64,000 nt of DNA, taken from the NCBI GenBank assembly GCA_964531165.1, contig CAZHEA010000006.1, forward strand, positions 1 to 64,000, in the 5' to 3' direction. Of the stretch, positions 16,988 through 26,447 are shown piece by piece. A model generated the notes under the pieces. It was not told the origin of the DNA, made no database searches, and was given only the letters and a program-made list of their open reading frames with translations. The DNA is from SZUA-229 sp964531165 (GTDB lineage Bacteria; Pseudomonadota; Gammaproteobacteria; SZUA-229). Position numbers and translations under genes: made by a program. Every line of letters starts with the position of its first letter. Position 1 is the stretch's first letter.

Positions 16988-18324
16988 TGGCGTTAAAACA
17001 GGCAGCAACAATGTTAGATGGAGCCTGCATGGGTGAAGATGTGAAATTTTCATCAGTTTCAACAGATACAAGAAGTTTACAGGCTGGTGATTTGTATATT
17101 GCGCTACAGGGTGATTTATTTGACGGCCACGATTATATTCAACAGGCAGAGCAGGCCGGTGCAGTAGCTGCGATTGTACATAAAGATGTAATTACACAAC
17201 TGCCATTAATAAAAGTTGAAGATACACGCAAAGCACTCGGTAAGTTAGCAGCGGATAAACGTAGAGGCTTTAAAAATAAAGTTATTGGTATAACCGGCAG
17301 TAATGGCAAAACAACAGTAAAAGAAATGTTGTCAGCAATATTGGGAAAACAGGGCAGTGTGCTCGCAACCCGCGGTAACTTTAATAATGATATTGGTTTG
17401 CCACTAACCTTAATGCGGATGCAACAGGAAGATTTTGCGGTAATTGAAATGGGTGCAAATCATGCAGGCGAAATCGCCTATTTAACTTCAATTACTCAGC
17501 CAGATGTAGTGTTGATTAATAATGCAGCCGATGCGCATCTACAAGGTTTTGGTTCGTTAAAAGGCGTGGCTGAGGCAAAGGGTGAAATTTATCAGGGGCT
17601 TTCAGAATCAGGTGTTGCGGTTATAAATAAAGATGATACCTATGCTGATTACTGGAAAGGTCTCATTGTAGATAAAAAAATTATTGAATTTTCTATGCGC
17701 GATAAAAATGCTGATATATATGGCGAATGGAGTCATGCTGATCAGGAAAATAATTTAAGCGTTAATGTCTGTGGTCAACACTTAAAGGTAAAGCTAAAAG
17801 TACATGGTGTTCATAATGCAATGAATGCTTTGGCAGCGATTGCAGTGGCTGAAGCATTAAAAATAAAGCATACATCTATAGTACAGGCTTTAAGTGAGTT
17901 TTGTGCGGTAAATGGCCGACTGAACTTTCACAAAGTAGATAACAGCCTTACGGTTATTGATGATACATATAATGCCAACGCAACATCTCTATTTGCAGGT
18001 ATTGATGTGCTCACTGAGCAGCCCGGCAAGCACTGGCTAGTGCTGGGCGATATGGGTGAGCTCGGCGATGATAAGCAGCGAATTCATTTTGATGCGGGAA
18101 TTAAGGCGCGTAAATCCGGTGTGTCACGCTTGCTGGCAATTGGCGAAGCCAGTCGTTATGCCGTAGAAGCCTTCGGTGAAAATGCACAAAATTTTGATAC
18201 TAAAGATGAGCTGGTTACATATATAAAACAACATCAGCCGGAGGAGCTGGTGATTTTAGTTAAGGGTTCGAGATTTATGCGGATGGAGCAAATAGTTGAA
18301 TCAATCATAAAGGGGGCGACCTGA
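16984..18324 (+). CDS. murF: UDP-MurNAc-pentapeptide synthetase MurF
   Basis: 446 residues. Mur ligase that adds D-Ala-D-Ala to the tripeptide. Visible: SVSTDTRSLQAGDLYIALQG, the P-loop GITGSNGKTTVKEML, AVIEMGANHAGEIAYL, VNGRLNFHKV and DDTYNANATSL. Domain order and length are standard. ATG overlaps the murE stop by 4 bp; murF stop and mraY start share one base at 18324. Confidence 0.96.
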   Translation: MMALKQAATMLDGACMGEDVKFSSVSTDTRSLQAGDLYIALQGDLFDGHDYIQQAEQAGAVAAIVHKDVITQLPLIKVEDTRKALGKLAADKRRGFKNKVIGITGSNGKTTVKEMLSAILGKQGSVLATRGNFNNDIGLPLTLMRMQQEDFAVIEMGANHAGEIAYLTSITQPDVVLINNAADAHLQGFGSLKGVAEAKGEIYQGLSESGVAVINKDDTYADYWKGLIVDKKIIEFSMRDKNADIYGEWSHADQENNLSVNVCGQHLKVKLKVHGVHNAMNALAAIAVAEALKIKHTSIVQALSEFCAVNGRLNFHKVDNSLTVIDDTYNANATSLFAGIDVLTEQPGKHWLVLGDMGELGDDKQRIHFDAGIKARKSGVSRLLAIGEASRYAVEAFGENAQNFDTKDELVTYIKQHQPEELVILVKGSRFMRMEQIVESIIKGAT

Positions 18325-19406
18325 TGCTGCTTTTGCTTGCAGATTATCTAACACAGTATCACTCGGGATTTAATGTGTTTCGCTATTTAACGTTGCGAGC
18401 CATTCTGGGAACGTTAACAGCATTGAGTATTTCATTGATTATTGGGCCGTCAATGATACGCAAGTTAACCATGTATAAAATTGGTCAGAATATTCGTGAC
18501 GATGGCCCACAAGCGCATTTATCTAAAGCGGGCACACCGACGATGGGTGGCTCATTAATTCTGGTAGCGGTTGCCGTTAGCACGCTGCTATGGATGGATA
18601 TAGAAAATCGTCAGGTTATAGTTGCACTGGTAGTGACTTTATTGTTTGGTGGCATTGGCTTTGTTGATGATTATAAAAAGTTAAAAGGTGGTAGCAGTAA
18701 AGGCTTATCAGCAAAAGCTAAATATTTTTGGCAAACCGTTTTTGGTTTGGGAGCGGCAATTTATATTTACCAGACGGCTCAGCAACCAATTGAAACCACA
18801 TTAATAATTCCATTTATGAAAGACGCCATGATTCCTCTGGGAGCTGGGTTTATTGCCCTAACTTATCTGGTAATAGTTGGTACCAGTAATTCAGTCAATC
18901 TTACAGATGGTCTGGATGGTCTGGCTATATTACCAACGGTAATGGTGGCTGGAGCGTTGGGTGTATTTGCCTATCTAACCGGCAATATTAATTTTGCAAA
19001 TTATCTAAGTATTCCCTATATCAGCGGGGTCGGTGAGCTAGTGGTATTTTGCGGTGCACTGGTGGGCGCAGGTTTAGGTTTTTTATGGTTTAACACTTAT
19101 CCCGCTCAAGTTTTTATGGGAGATGTAGGTGCGCTGGCATTAGGTGCTGCATTAGGAGTTGTTGCGGTTTTAGTCAGACAGGAATTAGTACTGCTAATTA
19201 TGGGTGGTGTTTTTGTAATGGAAACCGTCTCGGTAATCCTGCAGGTGGCATCATTTAAATTAACCGGTAGAAGAATATTTAGAATGGCGCCATTACATCA
19301 CCACTTTGAATTAAAAGGCTGGCCGGAGCCGCGGGTGATAGTTCGGTTCTGGATAATAACAGTGGTGCTGGTTTTAATTGGTTTAGCATCTTTGAAAGTT
19401 AGATAA
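18324..19406 (+). CDS. mraY: Phospho-MurNAc-pentapeptide translocase MraY
   Basis: 360 residues, polytopic, about ten membrane helices. Signature segments: IRDDGPQAHLSKAGTPTMGG, FVDDYKKLKGGSSKGL (the aspartate pair of the active site), NSVNLTDGLDGLA, FMGDVGALALGAALG and MAPLHHHFELKGWPE. It transfers phospho-MurNAc-pentapeptide to undecaprenyl phosphate to make lipid I. Full length; starts at 18324. Confidence 0.97.
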   Translation: MLLLLADYLTQYHSGFNVFRYLTLRAILGTLTALSISLIIGPSMIRKLTMYKIGQNIRDDGPQAHLSKAGTPTMGGSLILVAVAVSTLLWMDIENRQVIVALVVTLLFGGIGFVDDYKKLKGGSSKGLSAKAKYFWQTVFGLGAAIYIYQTAQQPIETTLIIPFMKDAMIPLGAGFIALTYLVIVGTSNSVNLTDGLDGLAILPTVMVAGALGVFAYLTGNINFANYLSIPYISGVGELVVFCGALVGAGLGFLWFNTYPAQVFMGDVGALALGAALGVVAVLVRQELVLLIMGGVFVMETVSVILQVASFKLTGRRIFRMAPLHHHFELKGWPEPRVIVRFWIITVVLVLIGLASLKVR

Positions 19407-19416
19407 AACGGTTTAC

Positions 19417-20832
19417 ATGTTTATGGGCGTAACTGCAGATACATTGTCGAGTATTTCAGTAGCAGCACTGGTGACAGCTATGGTTACAGATAATAGTCAA
19501 AACTCAGAATATATTCTGGTGGTCGGTTTAGGTGTGACTGGACTTTCTGTCGTGCGCTTTTTACATAAACAGAATAAAAATATAGTGGTTGTTGATAGTC
19601 GTAATACACCGCCGGGATTAGCAGAATTAGAAAGTGAATTTGCCGATGTTTCAGTATGTTTGGGCGAATTTGATGAAGCATTGTTTATGGGGGCCGCTCA
19701 AATTATTGTTAGCCCGGGTGTCGCATTAAAAGAACCGGCAATACAGCATGCCATGGTTCAAGGTGTAGAGGTCGTTGGTGATATCGAGTTGTTTGCGCAA
19801 CAGGTGAGTGCACCGGTTATTGCGGTAACCGGCTCTAACGGTAAAAGTACGGTGATTAGTTTGTTGGGTGAAATGGCAACTGCAGCCGGTATTAATGCGG
19901 TTGTCGGTGGCAATATCGGTATTCCGGCGTTACAGATTATAGATGTTGAGGCAGATTTATATATTCTGGAATTGTCGAGTTTTCAGCTGGAAAGTTTACA
20001 CAGTTTAAAACCGGTCGCTGCTGCGGTATTGAATGTAAGCCCGGATCACATGGACCGATATGAAAGCTTGCAGGAGTATACGCAAACTAAAAAACATATT
20101 TATCATAACTGTAAAGTAGCAGTGATTAATCGCGATGATAAACCGGTTGCTGCAATGCAGAACGGACATAATTTTGTAAGTGGTTTTACGCTTGATGAAC
20201 CGGCGCATGGTGATTTTGGGTTACGTGAGTTTAATGGTGAAACCTGGTTGTGCAAAGGTGGCGTGCAGTTAGTTGCACAGAGTGAGTTAAAAATAACCGG
20301 TAGCCATAATTTAGCCAATGCGTTGGCAGCATTAGCATTGGGTGAGGCTGCGAATATTGCGATGGATAATATGCTGGTCGCATTGAAGAAATTTAGCGGA
20401 CTTAAGCATCGCACCCAATGGGTAGCCGAAAAAAATCATGTCACCTGGGTGAACGATTCTAAAGGTACAAATGTAGGAGCAACATTAGCCGCTATCACTG
20501 GAATAAAAGTTAAAAATAAATTAATGCTAATAGCCGGTGGTATTGCTAAAGATGCTGACTTTAGTCCATTGAAAAAAGTTATCTGCGACAAAATTCGTAC
20601 AGTAGTTTTAATCGGTAAAGATGCGCCACAAATTGAACAGGTTTTGCAGGGATGTGTGCCAGTGTTTTATGCCAGTGATATGGATGATGCGGTACATATA
20701 GCTGCCGATTTATCACATCCTGATGATACGGTATTGTTATCACCTGCCTGTGCCAGTTTTGATATGTTTAATGATTATGAGCATCGCGGCGACATGTTTA
20801 TTAAAGCGGTGGAGGGCTTGCAATGGATGTAG
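19417..20832 (+). CDS. murD: UDP-MurNAc-L-alanine:D-glutamate ligase MurD
   Basis: 471 residues. Rossmann-type N-domain YILVVGLGVTGLSVVRFL, ATP loop VIAVTGSNGKSTVISLL, ILELSSFQLESL, LKHRTQWVAEKNHVTWVNDS and the C-terminal LIAGGIAKDADFSPL. It adds D-glutamate to UDP-MurNAc-L-Ala. The N-terminus is about 25 residues longer than in E. coli; an internal ATG at 19483 would give a conventional start but has no obvious ribosome-binding site, so 19417 is kept. 10-bp gap after mraY and 10-bp overlap with ftsW. Confidence 0.94.
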   Translation: MFMGVTADTLSSISVAALVTAMVTDNSQNSEYILVVGLGVTGLSVVRFLHKQNKNIVVVDSRNTPPGLAELESEFADVSVCLGEFDEALFMGAAQIIVSPGVALKEPAIQHAMVQGVEVVGDIELFAQQVSAPVIAVTGSNGKSTVISLLGEMATAAGINAVVGGNIGIPALQIIDVEADLYILELSSFQLESLHSLKPVAAAVLNVSPDHMDRYESLQEYTQTKKHIYHNCKVAVINRDDKPVAAMQNGHNFVSGFTLDEPAHGDFGLREFNGETWLCKGGVQLVAQSELKITGSHNLANALAALALGEAANIAMDNMLVALKKFSGLKHRTQWVAEKNHVTWVNDSKGTNVGATLAAITGIKVKNKLMLIAGGIAKDADFSPLKKVICDKIRTVVLIGKDAPQIEQVLQGCVPVFYASDMDDAVHIAADLSHPDDTVLLSPACASFDMFNDYEHRGDMFIKAVEGLQWM

Positions 20833-22139
20833 GTCTTTTATTTCAGCAAACACAAGACATGATTAAACGCGATGCTAAAAAACCAGTTTTAGATAAGCCG
20901 GTTGTATTGCAGGGCATGGATGGCGTGTTAATTGTTATCGTGCTGAGTTTGCTGGGTATTGGCCTAGTGATGGTGGCATCGGCATCAATTAGTGTGGCAG
21001 ATAGTAAAACCTCGTCGCCATTTTTCTATTTATACCGGCAGTTAACTGCGGCGTCATTAGGTTTAGTTGTGGCAATGATGATATTTAAAATACGCCTGGT
21101 GTATTGGGAAAAAGCCGGGATGTTATTACTGGCCCTGTCTTTTGCAATGGTTATTCTAGTTTTGATTCCGGGGATTGGGAAAACCGTTAATGGTTCAACC
21201 CGTTGGATACCTGTTGGAGTATTAAATTTACAGGTATCAGAAATTGTAAAATTATTTTTAATGATTTATGTGGCGGGGTATCTGGTCAGGCATGGAGAGC
21301 AGGTGCGATCAAGTCTATGGGGCTTTTTAAAGCCCATGATTATGGTTGGCATGGTTTGTTTGTTTTTATTACTGGAACCGGATTTTGGTGCATCGGTAGT
21401 AATAATTTTGACAGTATTAGGTATGACGTTTTTAGCCGGCGTCAGGTTTACACAGTTTTTAGCCGTTATTACCTTGTTTGGTTCAGCGGCTGCAATGCTG
21501 GTAATGACCTCGCCCTATCGTTTACAGCGCTTAACCGCATTTGTAAATCCATGGGCAGATCCATTTGATAGCGGATTTCAGTTAACCCAGTCATTAATTG
21601 CAATTGGCTTTGGTGGTTGGACTGGTGTAGGGCTGGGTGCAAGTGTACAGAAATTATTTTATTTACCCGAAGCGCATACCGATTTTTTATTTGCAGTACT
21701 AGCAGAAGAGTTAGGTTTGATTGGGGTTATAGTCGTGATTAGTTTATATGCGGCGTTAGTGTTTCGTACCTTTATGATTGCCAGAAAAGCTGAAGCCTGT
21801 GGTAATCAGTTTGCTTCTTATCTTTCATATGGAATTGGAATATGGCTAGGCTTGCAGGCGTTTATAAATATTGGTGTAAATATGGGTGTGTTACCAACTA
21901 AGGGTTTAACTTTACCGTTGATGAGTTATGGCGGTAGTAGTTTAATTGTAGTGAGTGCATCAATTGGTTTGTTGTTACGAATTTCTTATGAGTGTTCAAA
22001 CGGCCAGGCGATGAGTAAGCCATCAACACGCAGTAAGCGTGGAAAAACAGCCAGTCGTTCGAAAACCACCCGGTCGAAAACTACCAGGGGTAAAAAGAGA
22101 AATAAACATGTGCGTGATTTAATTAAGGAGGCGGCATGA
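20823..22139 (+). CDS. ftsW: Septal peptidoglycan glycosyltransferase FtsW (SEDS family)
   Basis: 438 residues with ten membrane helices. SEDS motifs: GKTVNGSTRWIPVGVLNLQ, LLEPDFGASVVI, LPEAHTDFLFAVLAEELGL and GVLPTKGLTLPLMSYGGSSL. It polymerises lipid II at the septum with FtsI. The last 45 residues are an unusual very basic, low-complexity cytoplasmic tail with RSKTT repeats, encoded by a short tandem repeat. Overlaps murD by 10 bp and murG by 4 bp. Confidence 0.95.
   Translation: MDVGLLFQQTQDMIKRDAKKPVLDKPVVLQGMDGVLIVIVLSLLGIGLVMVASASISVADSKTSSPFFYLYRQLTAASLGLVVAMMIFKIRLVYWEKAGMLLLALSFAMVILVLIPGIGKTVNGSTRWIPVGVLNLQVSEIVKLFLMIYVAGYLVRHGEQVRSSLWGFLKPMIMVGMVCLFLLLEPDFGASVVIILTVLGMTFLAGVRFTQFLAVITLFGSAAAMLVMTSPYRLQRLTAFVNPWADPFDSGFQLTQSLIAIGFGGWTGVGLGASVQKLFYLPEAHTDFLFAVLAEELGLIGVIVVISLYAALVFRTFMIARKAEACGNQFASYLSYGIGIWLGLQAFINIGVNMGVLPTKGLTLPLMSYGGSSLIVVSASIGLLLRISYECSNGQAMSKPSTRSKRGKTASRSKTTRSKTTRGKKRNKHVRDLIKEAA
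22056..22100 (+). repeat. 15-bp tandem repeat in the ftsW 3' end
   Basis: CGTTCGAAAACCACC (22056-22070) is followed by CGGTCGAAAACTACC (22071-22085; 13 of 15 identical) and a degenerate third unit to 22100. The units encode RSKTT, RSKTT and RGKKR in the basic tail of FtsW. Confidence 0.7.
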
Positions 22140-23239
22140 GTAAATCTGATGTGAATCCTTCATTAATGGGACCGGTAATGATTATGGCTGGTGGAACCGG
22201 TGGGCATGTTTATCCGGCACTGGCGGTTGCGGATGAATTAAAACAACGTGGTGTGCCGGTTGTCTGGCTGGGCACTAGAAAAGGTATCGAAGCAAGACTG
22301 GTTCCCGAAGCAGGTATTGAAGTTGACTGGTTGGGCATGAGTGGTCTGCGTGGCAAGGGTATTTTTACATTATTATTGGCACCGATGAAAATCATCATGG
22401 CCTGTTATCAGGCCATAAAAATAATCCGCAAGCGTAAACCATCAGTGATTTTAGGTATGGGGGGGTTTGTGTCTGCCCCAGGTGGTGTAATGGCATGGCT
22501 GACTCACGTGCCATTACTCATTCATGAACAAAATGCCGTACCGGGCATGAGTAATCGTATATTGTCAAAAATGGCCAGTAGAGTAATGGAAGCATTTCCT
22601 AATAGCTTTAAGACGAAAAGTTTGCATGTGGGAAATCCGGTGAGACGCTCAATAACAACCTTGTCGTCACCACAACAACGCAATAAAGAGCGTGAGGGTG
22701 CTTTGCGAATTCTTGTGTTTGGCGGCAGTTTAGGTGCGGCCCGTTTAAATGAAATTGTGCCACAGGCCTGCGCTAATATTTTGCATGATCATAAGCTGCA
22801 GATAAAGCATCAGGCTGGCCCGGGAAATTTTGATCAGACACGGATGAATTATGCACAGTTAAGAGTGAAAGCTGAGGTGCTGGAATATATCGATAATATG
22901 GACGAGATGTATGCCTGGGCAGATCTGGTTATCTGCCGCTCAGGAGCCATGACAGTATCTGAATTAGCAGCGGCGGGTGTTGCATCTATTCTGGTACCAT
23001 ATCCATTTGCGGTGGACGATCATCAAACTTTTAATGCAAAATATTTAAGTGATGCGGGTGCCGCCATTTTAATCAAACAGGATGACTTAAATGTCGAATC
23101 ATTAGTTGATGTCCTGCAAAATATGAGTCGGGAAGTAACACTTGAAATGGCAAATATTGCTAGAAAACTCGGTATGCCTGAATCCACCAAACTGGTTGCA
23201 GAAGAATGCTTAATGGCAGGAGGTTTTGATGTTAATTGA
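22136..23239 (+). CDS. murG: Lipid II synthase MurG
   Basis: 367 residues. GT-B glycosyltransferase adding GlcNAc to lipid I on the inner membrane face. Motifs: IMAGGTGGHVYPALAVA, GTRKGIEARLVPEAGI, ILGMGGFVSAPGGVMA, LIHEQNAVPGMSNRIL, LRILVFGGSLGAARLN and ICRSGAMTVSELAAAG. About ten extra residues precede the usual start at MGPVMIMAGG; the ATG at 22136 has GGAGG upstream and overlaps ftsW by 4 bp, so it is kept. Confidence 0.96.
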   Translation: MSKSDVNPSLMGPVMIMAGGTGGHVYPALAVADELKQRGVPVVWLGTRKGIEARLVPEAGIEVDWLGMSGLRGKGIFTLLLAPMKIIMACYQAIKIIRKRKPSVILGMGGFVSAPGGVMAWLTHVPLLIHEQNAVPGMSNRILSKMASRVMEAFPNSFKTKSLHVGNPVRRSITTLSSPQQRNKEREGALRILVFGGSLGAARLNEIVPQACANILHDHKLQIKHQAGPGNFDQTRMNYAQLRVKAEVLEYIDNMDEMYAWADLVICRSGAMTVSELAAAGVASILVPYPFAVDDHQTFNAKYLSDAGAAILIKQDDLNVESLVDVLQNMSREVTLEMANIARKLGMPESTKLVAEECLMAGGFDVN

Positions 23240-24638
23240 AACTCATCCGATGCGTAAGATACAGCGTGTGCATTTTGTTGGTATCGGTGGTGTTGGCATG
23301 TGCGGCATTGCCGAAGTATTACTGAATCTAGGCTATGGAGTTTCAGGCTCTGATGTAAAAGAAAATGCAGCCATAAAACGATTATTGAAGCAGGGTGCAA
23401 CAGTTTTTATTGGTCAGAAAGCCAGTAATGTGAAAGACGTTGAGGTGGTTGTTGTATCAACTGCAATATCAAAAGATAACGTCGAAGTTGTAGCGGCAAA
23501 AGAGCATAGAATACCGGTTATTCGTCGCGCTGAAATGCTCGCCGAAATTATGCGTTTCCGCCATGGTATTGCGATTGCTGGAACCCATGGAAAAACCACA
23601 ACTACCAGCTTAACTGCCAGCTTATTAATTGAAGCCGGGCTAGATCCTACCTATGTTATCGGTGGAAAATTAAATAGTGCGGCAACCAATGCAAAGCTGG
23701 GTGAAGGTAAGTATTTTGTAGCGGAAGCAGATGAAAGTGATGCATCCTTTTTATTGCTGCAACCAATGATGGCGGTGGTAACTAATATCGATGCGGATCA
23801 CCTTGAAACGCATGATGGTGACTTTGAACGCTATAAACATTCATTTATTGAGTTTTTACACCATCTGCCATTTTATGGTAAAGCGGTGATGTGCCTGGAT
23901 GATGCGGAAATAAAAACGATCATGGATGATGTGTCGCGACCGGTGATAACCTATGGAATTGAATCTGATGCTGATGTAAAAGCATTAAATATAAAATGTA
24001 ATGGTATGCAATGTCATTATGATTTGTTGTTACCGGAAGTAGACGGCACAATCCAAATTACATTAAACATGCCAGGTAAACATAATGTTTTAAACTCACT
24101 GGCAGCGATAAGTGTCGCACATTTACTCGGTGTGAATAGTGCGGTGATGCAAAAGGCATTACAGACATTTGATGGTATTGGCCGGCGCATGCAACAGTAT
24201 GGTGAAATACAGACTGCTAAAGGACATGTATTGTTAGTAGATGATTATGGTCATCATCCAACCGAAATTAAAGCAACACTGGAAGCGGCAAAAAATGCCT
24301 GGAGTAAGCGCAGAATTGTAGTGGTATTTCAACCGCATCGTTATACCCGTACCCGTGATCTATTTGAAGATTTTAGTAAAGTGCTTTCGCAGGCGGATGC
24401 ATTAATCGTAACTGAAATTTATGCGGCAGGTGAAGAGCATATTGCAGGTGCAGATGGCCGTGCACTATGTGCTGCAATACGGGCCAGAGGCAGAGTAAAT
24501 CCCGTGTTTGTTGAAGATCTTAATGAATTAAATACATCCATTATGGATGTGATTGAAAATGGCGATGTATTACTGACATTAGGTGCCGGAAGTATTGGTG
24601 CAATTTCAGAAAAACTACCGCAGGCATTGGCAGAATGA
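23229..24638 (+). CDS. murC: UDP-MurNAc:L-alanine ligase MurC
   Basis: 469 residues. Mur ligase with VHFVGIGGVGMCGIAEVL, IAGTHGKTTTTSL, FVAEADESDASFLLL, FDGIGRRMQQYG and the C-terminal VLLVDDYGHHPTEI and VFQPHRYTRTRDLF. It adds the first amino acid to UDP-MurNAc. Start: ATG at 23229 with a perfect AGGAGG 5 bp upstream; it overlaps the murG end by 11 bp. The end overlaps murB by 4 bp. Confidence 0.96.
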   Translation: MLIETHPMRKIQRVHFVGIGGVGMCGIAEVLLNLGYGVSGSDVKENAAIKRLLKQGATVFIGQKASNVKDVEVVVVSTAISKDNVEVVAAKEHRIPVIRRAEMLAEIMRFRHGIAIAGTHGKTTTTSLTASLLIEAGLDPTYVIGGKLNSAATNAKLGEGKYFVAEADESDASFLLLQPMMAVVTNIDADHLETHDGDFERYKHSFIEFLHHLPFYGKAVMCLDDAEIKTIMDDVSRPVITYGIESDADVKALNIKCNGMQCHYDLLLPEVDGTIQITLNMPGKHNVLNSLAAISVAHLLGVNSAVMQKALQTFDGIGRRMQQYGEIQTAKGHVLLVDDYGHHPTEIKATLEAAKNAWSKRRIVVVFQPHRYTRTRDLFEDFSKVLSQADALIVTEIYAAGEEHIAGADGRALCAAIRARGRVNPVFVEDLNELNTSIMDVIENGDVLLTLGAGSIGAISEKLPQALAE

Positions 24639-25546
24639 TGGTGGCCTCCAGTATGCAAAATTTTAAAGGTAGTTTGCTACTGGATGAGCCCATGGCGAAG
24701 CATACCAGTTGGCGAATTGGCGGCACTGCTGATCAGTTCTATACGCCAGCGGATATAGATGATCTGATTTGTTTTGTCGAGCAGTTAGCAGACACTGAAA
24801 ATATATTCTTTTTAGGCTTAGGCAGTAACCTGCTAGTAAGAGACAGTGGATTTAGAGGTACGGTGATTTCATTAAAAGGAAGTTTGTCTGATATTGAGTT
24901 ACTGGATGGAAATGTTTTAAGAGCCGGAGCGGGTACAAGCTGTGCAAAGCTTGCACGTTTTTGCCATCGTAATAATTTAATTGGTGGTGAGTTTTTTGCA
25001 GGTATACCTGGATTGTTAGGTGGAGCCCTGGCGATGAATGCAGGCGCTTTTGGCGGAGAAACCTGGCCGCTGGTTAAATCGGTTACCACGCTGAATAAGC
25101 AAGGTGAGGTATTTACAAGAACACCTCTGGACTATGAAATAGATTATAGAAATGTGAAATCCATTGATAATGAATGGTTTGTCAGTGCTGATTTGCAGTT
25201 TGAATCTGGAGATGGAGAAGCCGCAGCACAAAGTGTGAAACATTTACTGGCGCAACGTGCAAGTTCACAGCCTACAGGTTTACCCAGTTGTGGTTCAGTT
25301 TTTAAAAATCCGCAAGCAGATTATGCTGCCAGGTTAATTGAAGCCTGTGAGTTAAAAGGTTATGCAATAGGTGGCGCAGTGGTGTCTGAAAAGCACGCGA
25401 ACTTTATTATTAATCGTGGTAGCGCCAAAGCCAGAGATGTAGAAGCGTTAATTTGTTTTATACAGAAAACCGTAAAAAAACAACATGGTATCGATTTGCA
25501 AACAGAAGTAAAAATTATTGGGGAAGCCGATAATGAGTCGCTTTGA
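24635..25546 (+). CDS. murB: UDP-N-acetylenolpyruvoylglucosamine reductase MurB
   Basis: 303 residues. FAD enzyme that reduces UDP-GlcNAc-enolpyruvate to UDP-MurNAc. Motifs: KHTSWRIGGTADQFYTP, FLGLGSNLLVRDSGFRG, FFAGIPGLLGGALAMNAGAFG, DYRNV and the C-terminal PSCGSVFKNP with GSAKARDVEALI. It is type I-like by length. ATG overlaps the murC stop (ATGA). Confidence 0.95.
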   Translation: MMVASSMQNFKGSLLLDEPMAKHTSWRIGGTADQFYTPADIDDLICFVEQLADTENIFFLGLGSNLLVRDSGFRGTVISLKGSLSDIELLDGNVLRAGAGTSCAKLARFCHRNNLIGGEFFAGIPGLLGGALAMNAGAFGGETWPLVKSVTTLNKQGEVFTRTPLDYEIDYRNVKSIDNEWFVSADLQFESGDGEAAAQSVKHLLAQRASSQPTGLPSCGSVFKNPQADYAARLIEACELKGYAIGGAVVSEKHANFIINRGSAKARDVEALICFIQKTVKKQHGIDLQTEVKIIGEADNESL

Positions 25547-26447
25547 AAAAGTTGCAGTATTTATGGGCGGCTGGTCTGCAGAAAGAGAGGTTTCATTAAA
25601 TAGCGGACAGGCCGTATTTGAAGCATTACGTAACCAGGGAATTAATGTCACCGCGATAGATGTAGATCGTAATATTTGTCAGATATTACAGGAAGGAGAG
25701 TTTAGTCACGTGTTTAATATGTTGCACGGACGTGGTGGCGAAGATGGAGTGATCCAGGGGTTTATGGATGTGTTGCAAATCCCCTATACCGGCTCGGGCG
25801 TATTGGGCTCTGCACTGGCCATGGATAAGTTTCGATGCAAACAGTTATGGAAAGCTATAGGTTTACCTACACCGGATTTTATGGAACTGGAAAATGCTGC
25901 TGATTGTGAGCACGCATTAAAACTACTGGGTTTACCATTGATGATTAAACCGGTGCTGGAAGGTTCCAGTATTGGTATTAGCAAAGTGAATCAGGCAGAA
26001 GAAATGTTACCGGCCTGGGAAAAAGCCCGGCAATGCGGTGGCGTTATTATGGCTGAAAAGTTTATTCAGGGTAAGGAATTTACGGCGGCAATTTTAGGCG
26101 AACAGGTGTTGCCAATGATTTGCCTGGAAACCGACAATGAGTTTTATGATTATCAGGCGAAGTATGTTTCGGATGACACGCGCTATATCTGTCCTTGCGG
26201 GCTGGATGAAAGTACTGAAACGAAATTGGCAGAATTGATGCTCAAATCATTTAAAGCAATTATGGGGGCAGGCTGGGGCCGAGTAGATTTTATGCTGGAT
26301 GAATGTCAACAGCCCTGGTTAATTGAAGTGAATACGGTGCCGGGTATGACAAGCCATAGTCTGGTGCCGATGGCAGCAAAACAGGCGGGTATGACATTTG
26401 AAATGCTGGTGTTAAAAATACTTCAGGGAGCAGACGTAAATGTTTAA
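25533..26447 (+). CDS. ddlB: D-alanine-D-alanine ligase DdlB
   Basis: 304 residues. ATP-grasp ligase making D-Ala-D-Ala for MurF. Visible: VAVFMGGWSAEREVSLNSG, FNMLHGRGGEDGVIQG, YTGSGVLGSALAMDKF, IKPVLEGSSIGISKV and EVNTVPGMTSHSLVP. Start: ATG at 25533 with GGGGAAG upstream; a TTG at 25518 is also in frame. Overlaps murB by 14 bp and ftsQ by 8 bp. Confidence 0.95.
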   Translation: MSRFEKVAVFMGGWSAEREVSLNSGQAVFEALRNQGINVTAIDVDRNICQILQEGEFSHVFNMLHGRGGEDGVIQGFMDVLQIPYTGSGVLGSALAMDKFRCKQLWKAIGLPTPDFMELENAADCEHALKLLGLPLMIKPVLEGSSIGISKVNQAEEMLPAWEKARQCGGVIMAEKFIQGKEFTAAILGEQVLPMICLETDNEFYDYQAKYVSDDTRYICPCGLDESTETKLAELMLKSFKAIMGAGWGRVDFMLDECQQPWLIEVNTVPGMTSHSLVPMAAKQAGMTFEMLVLKILQGADVNV

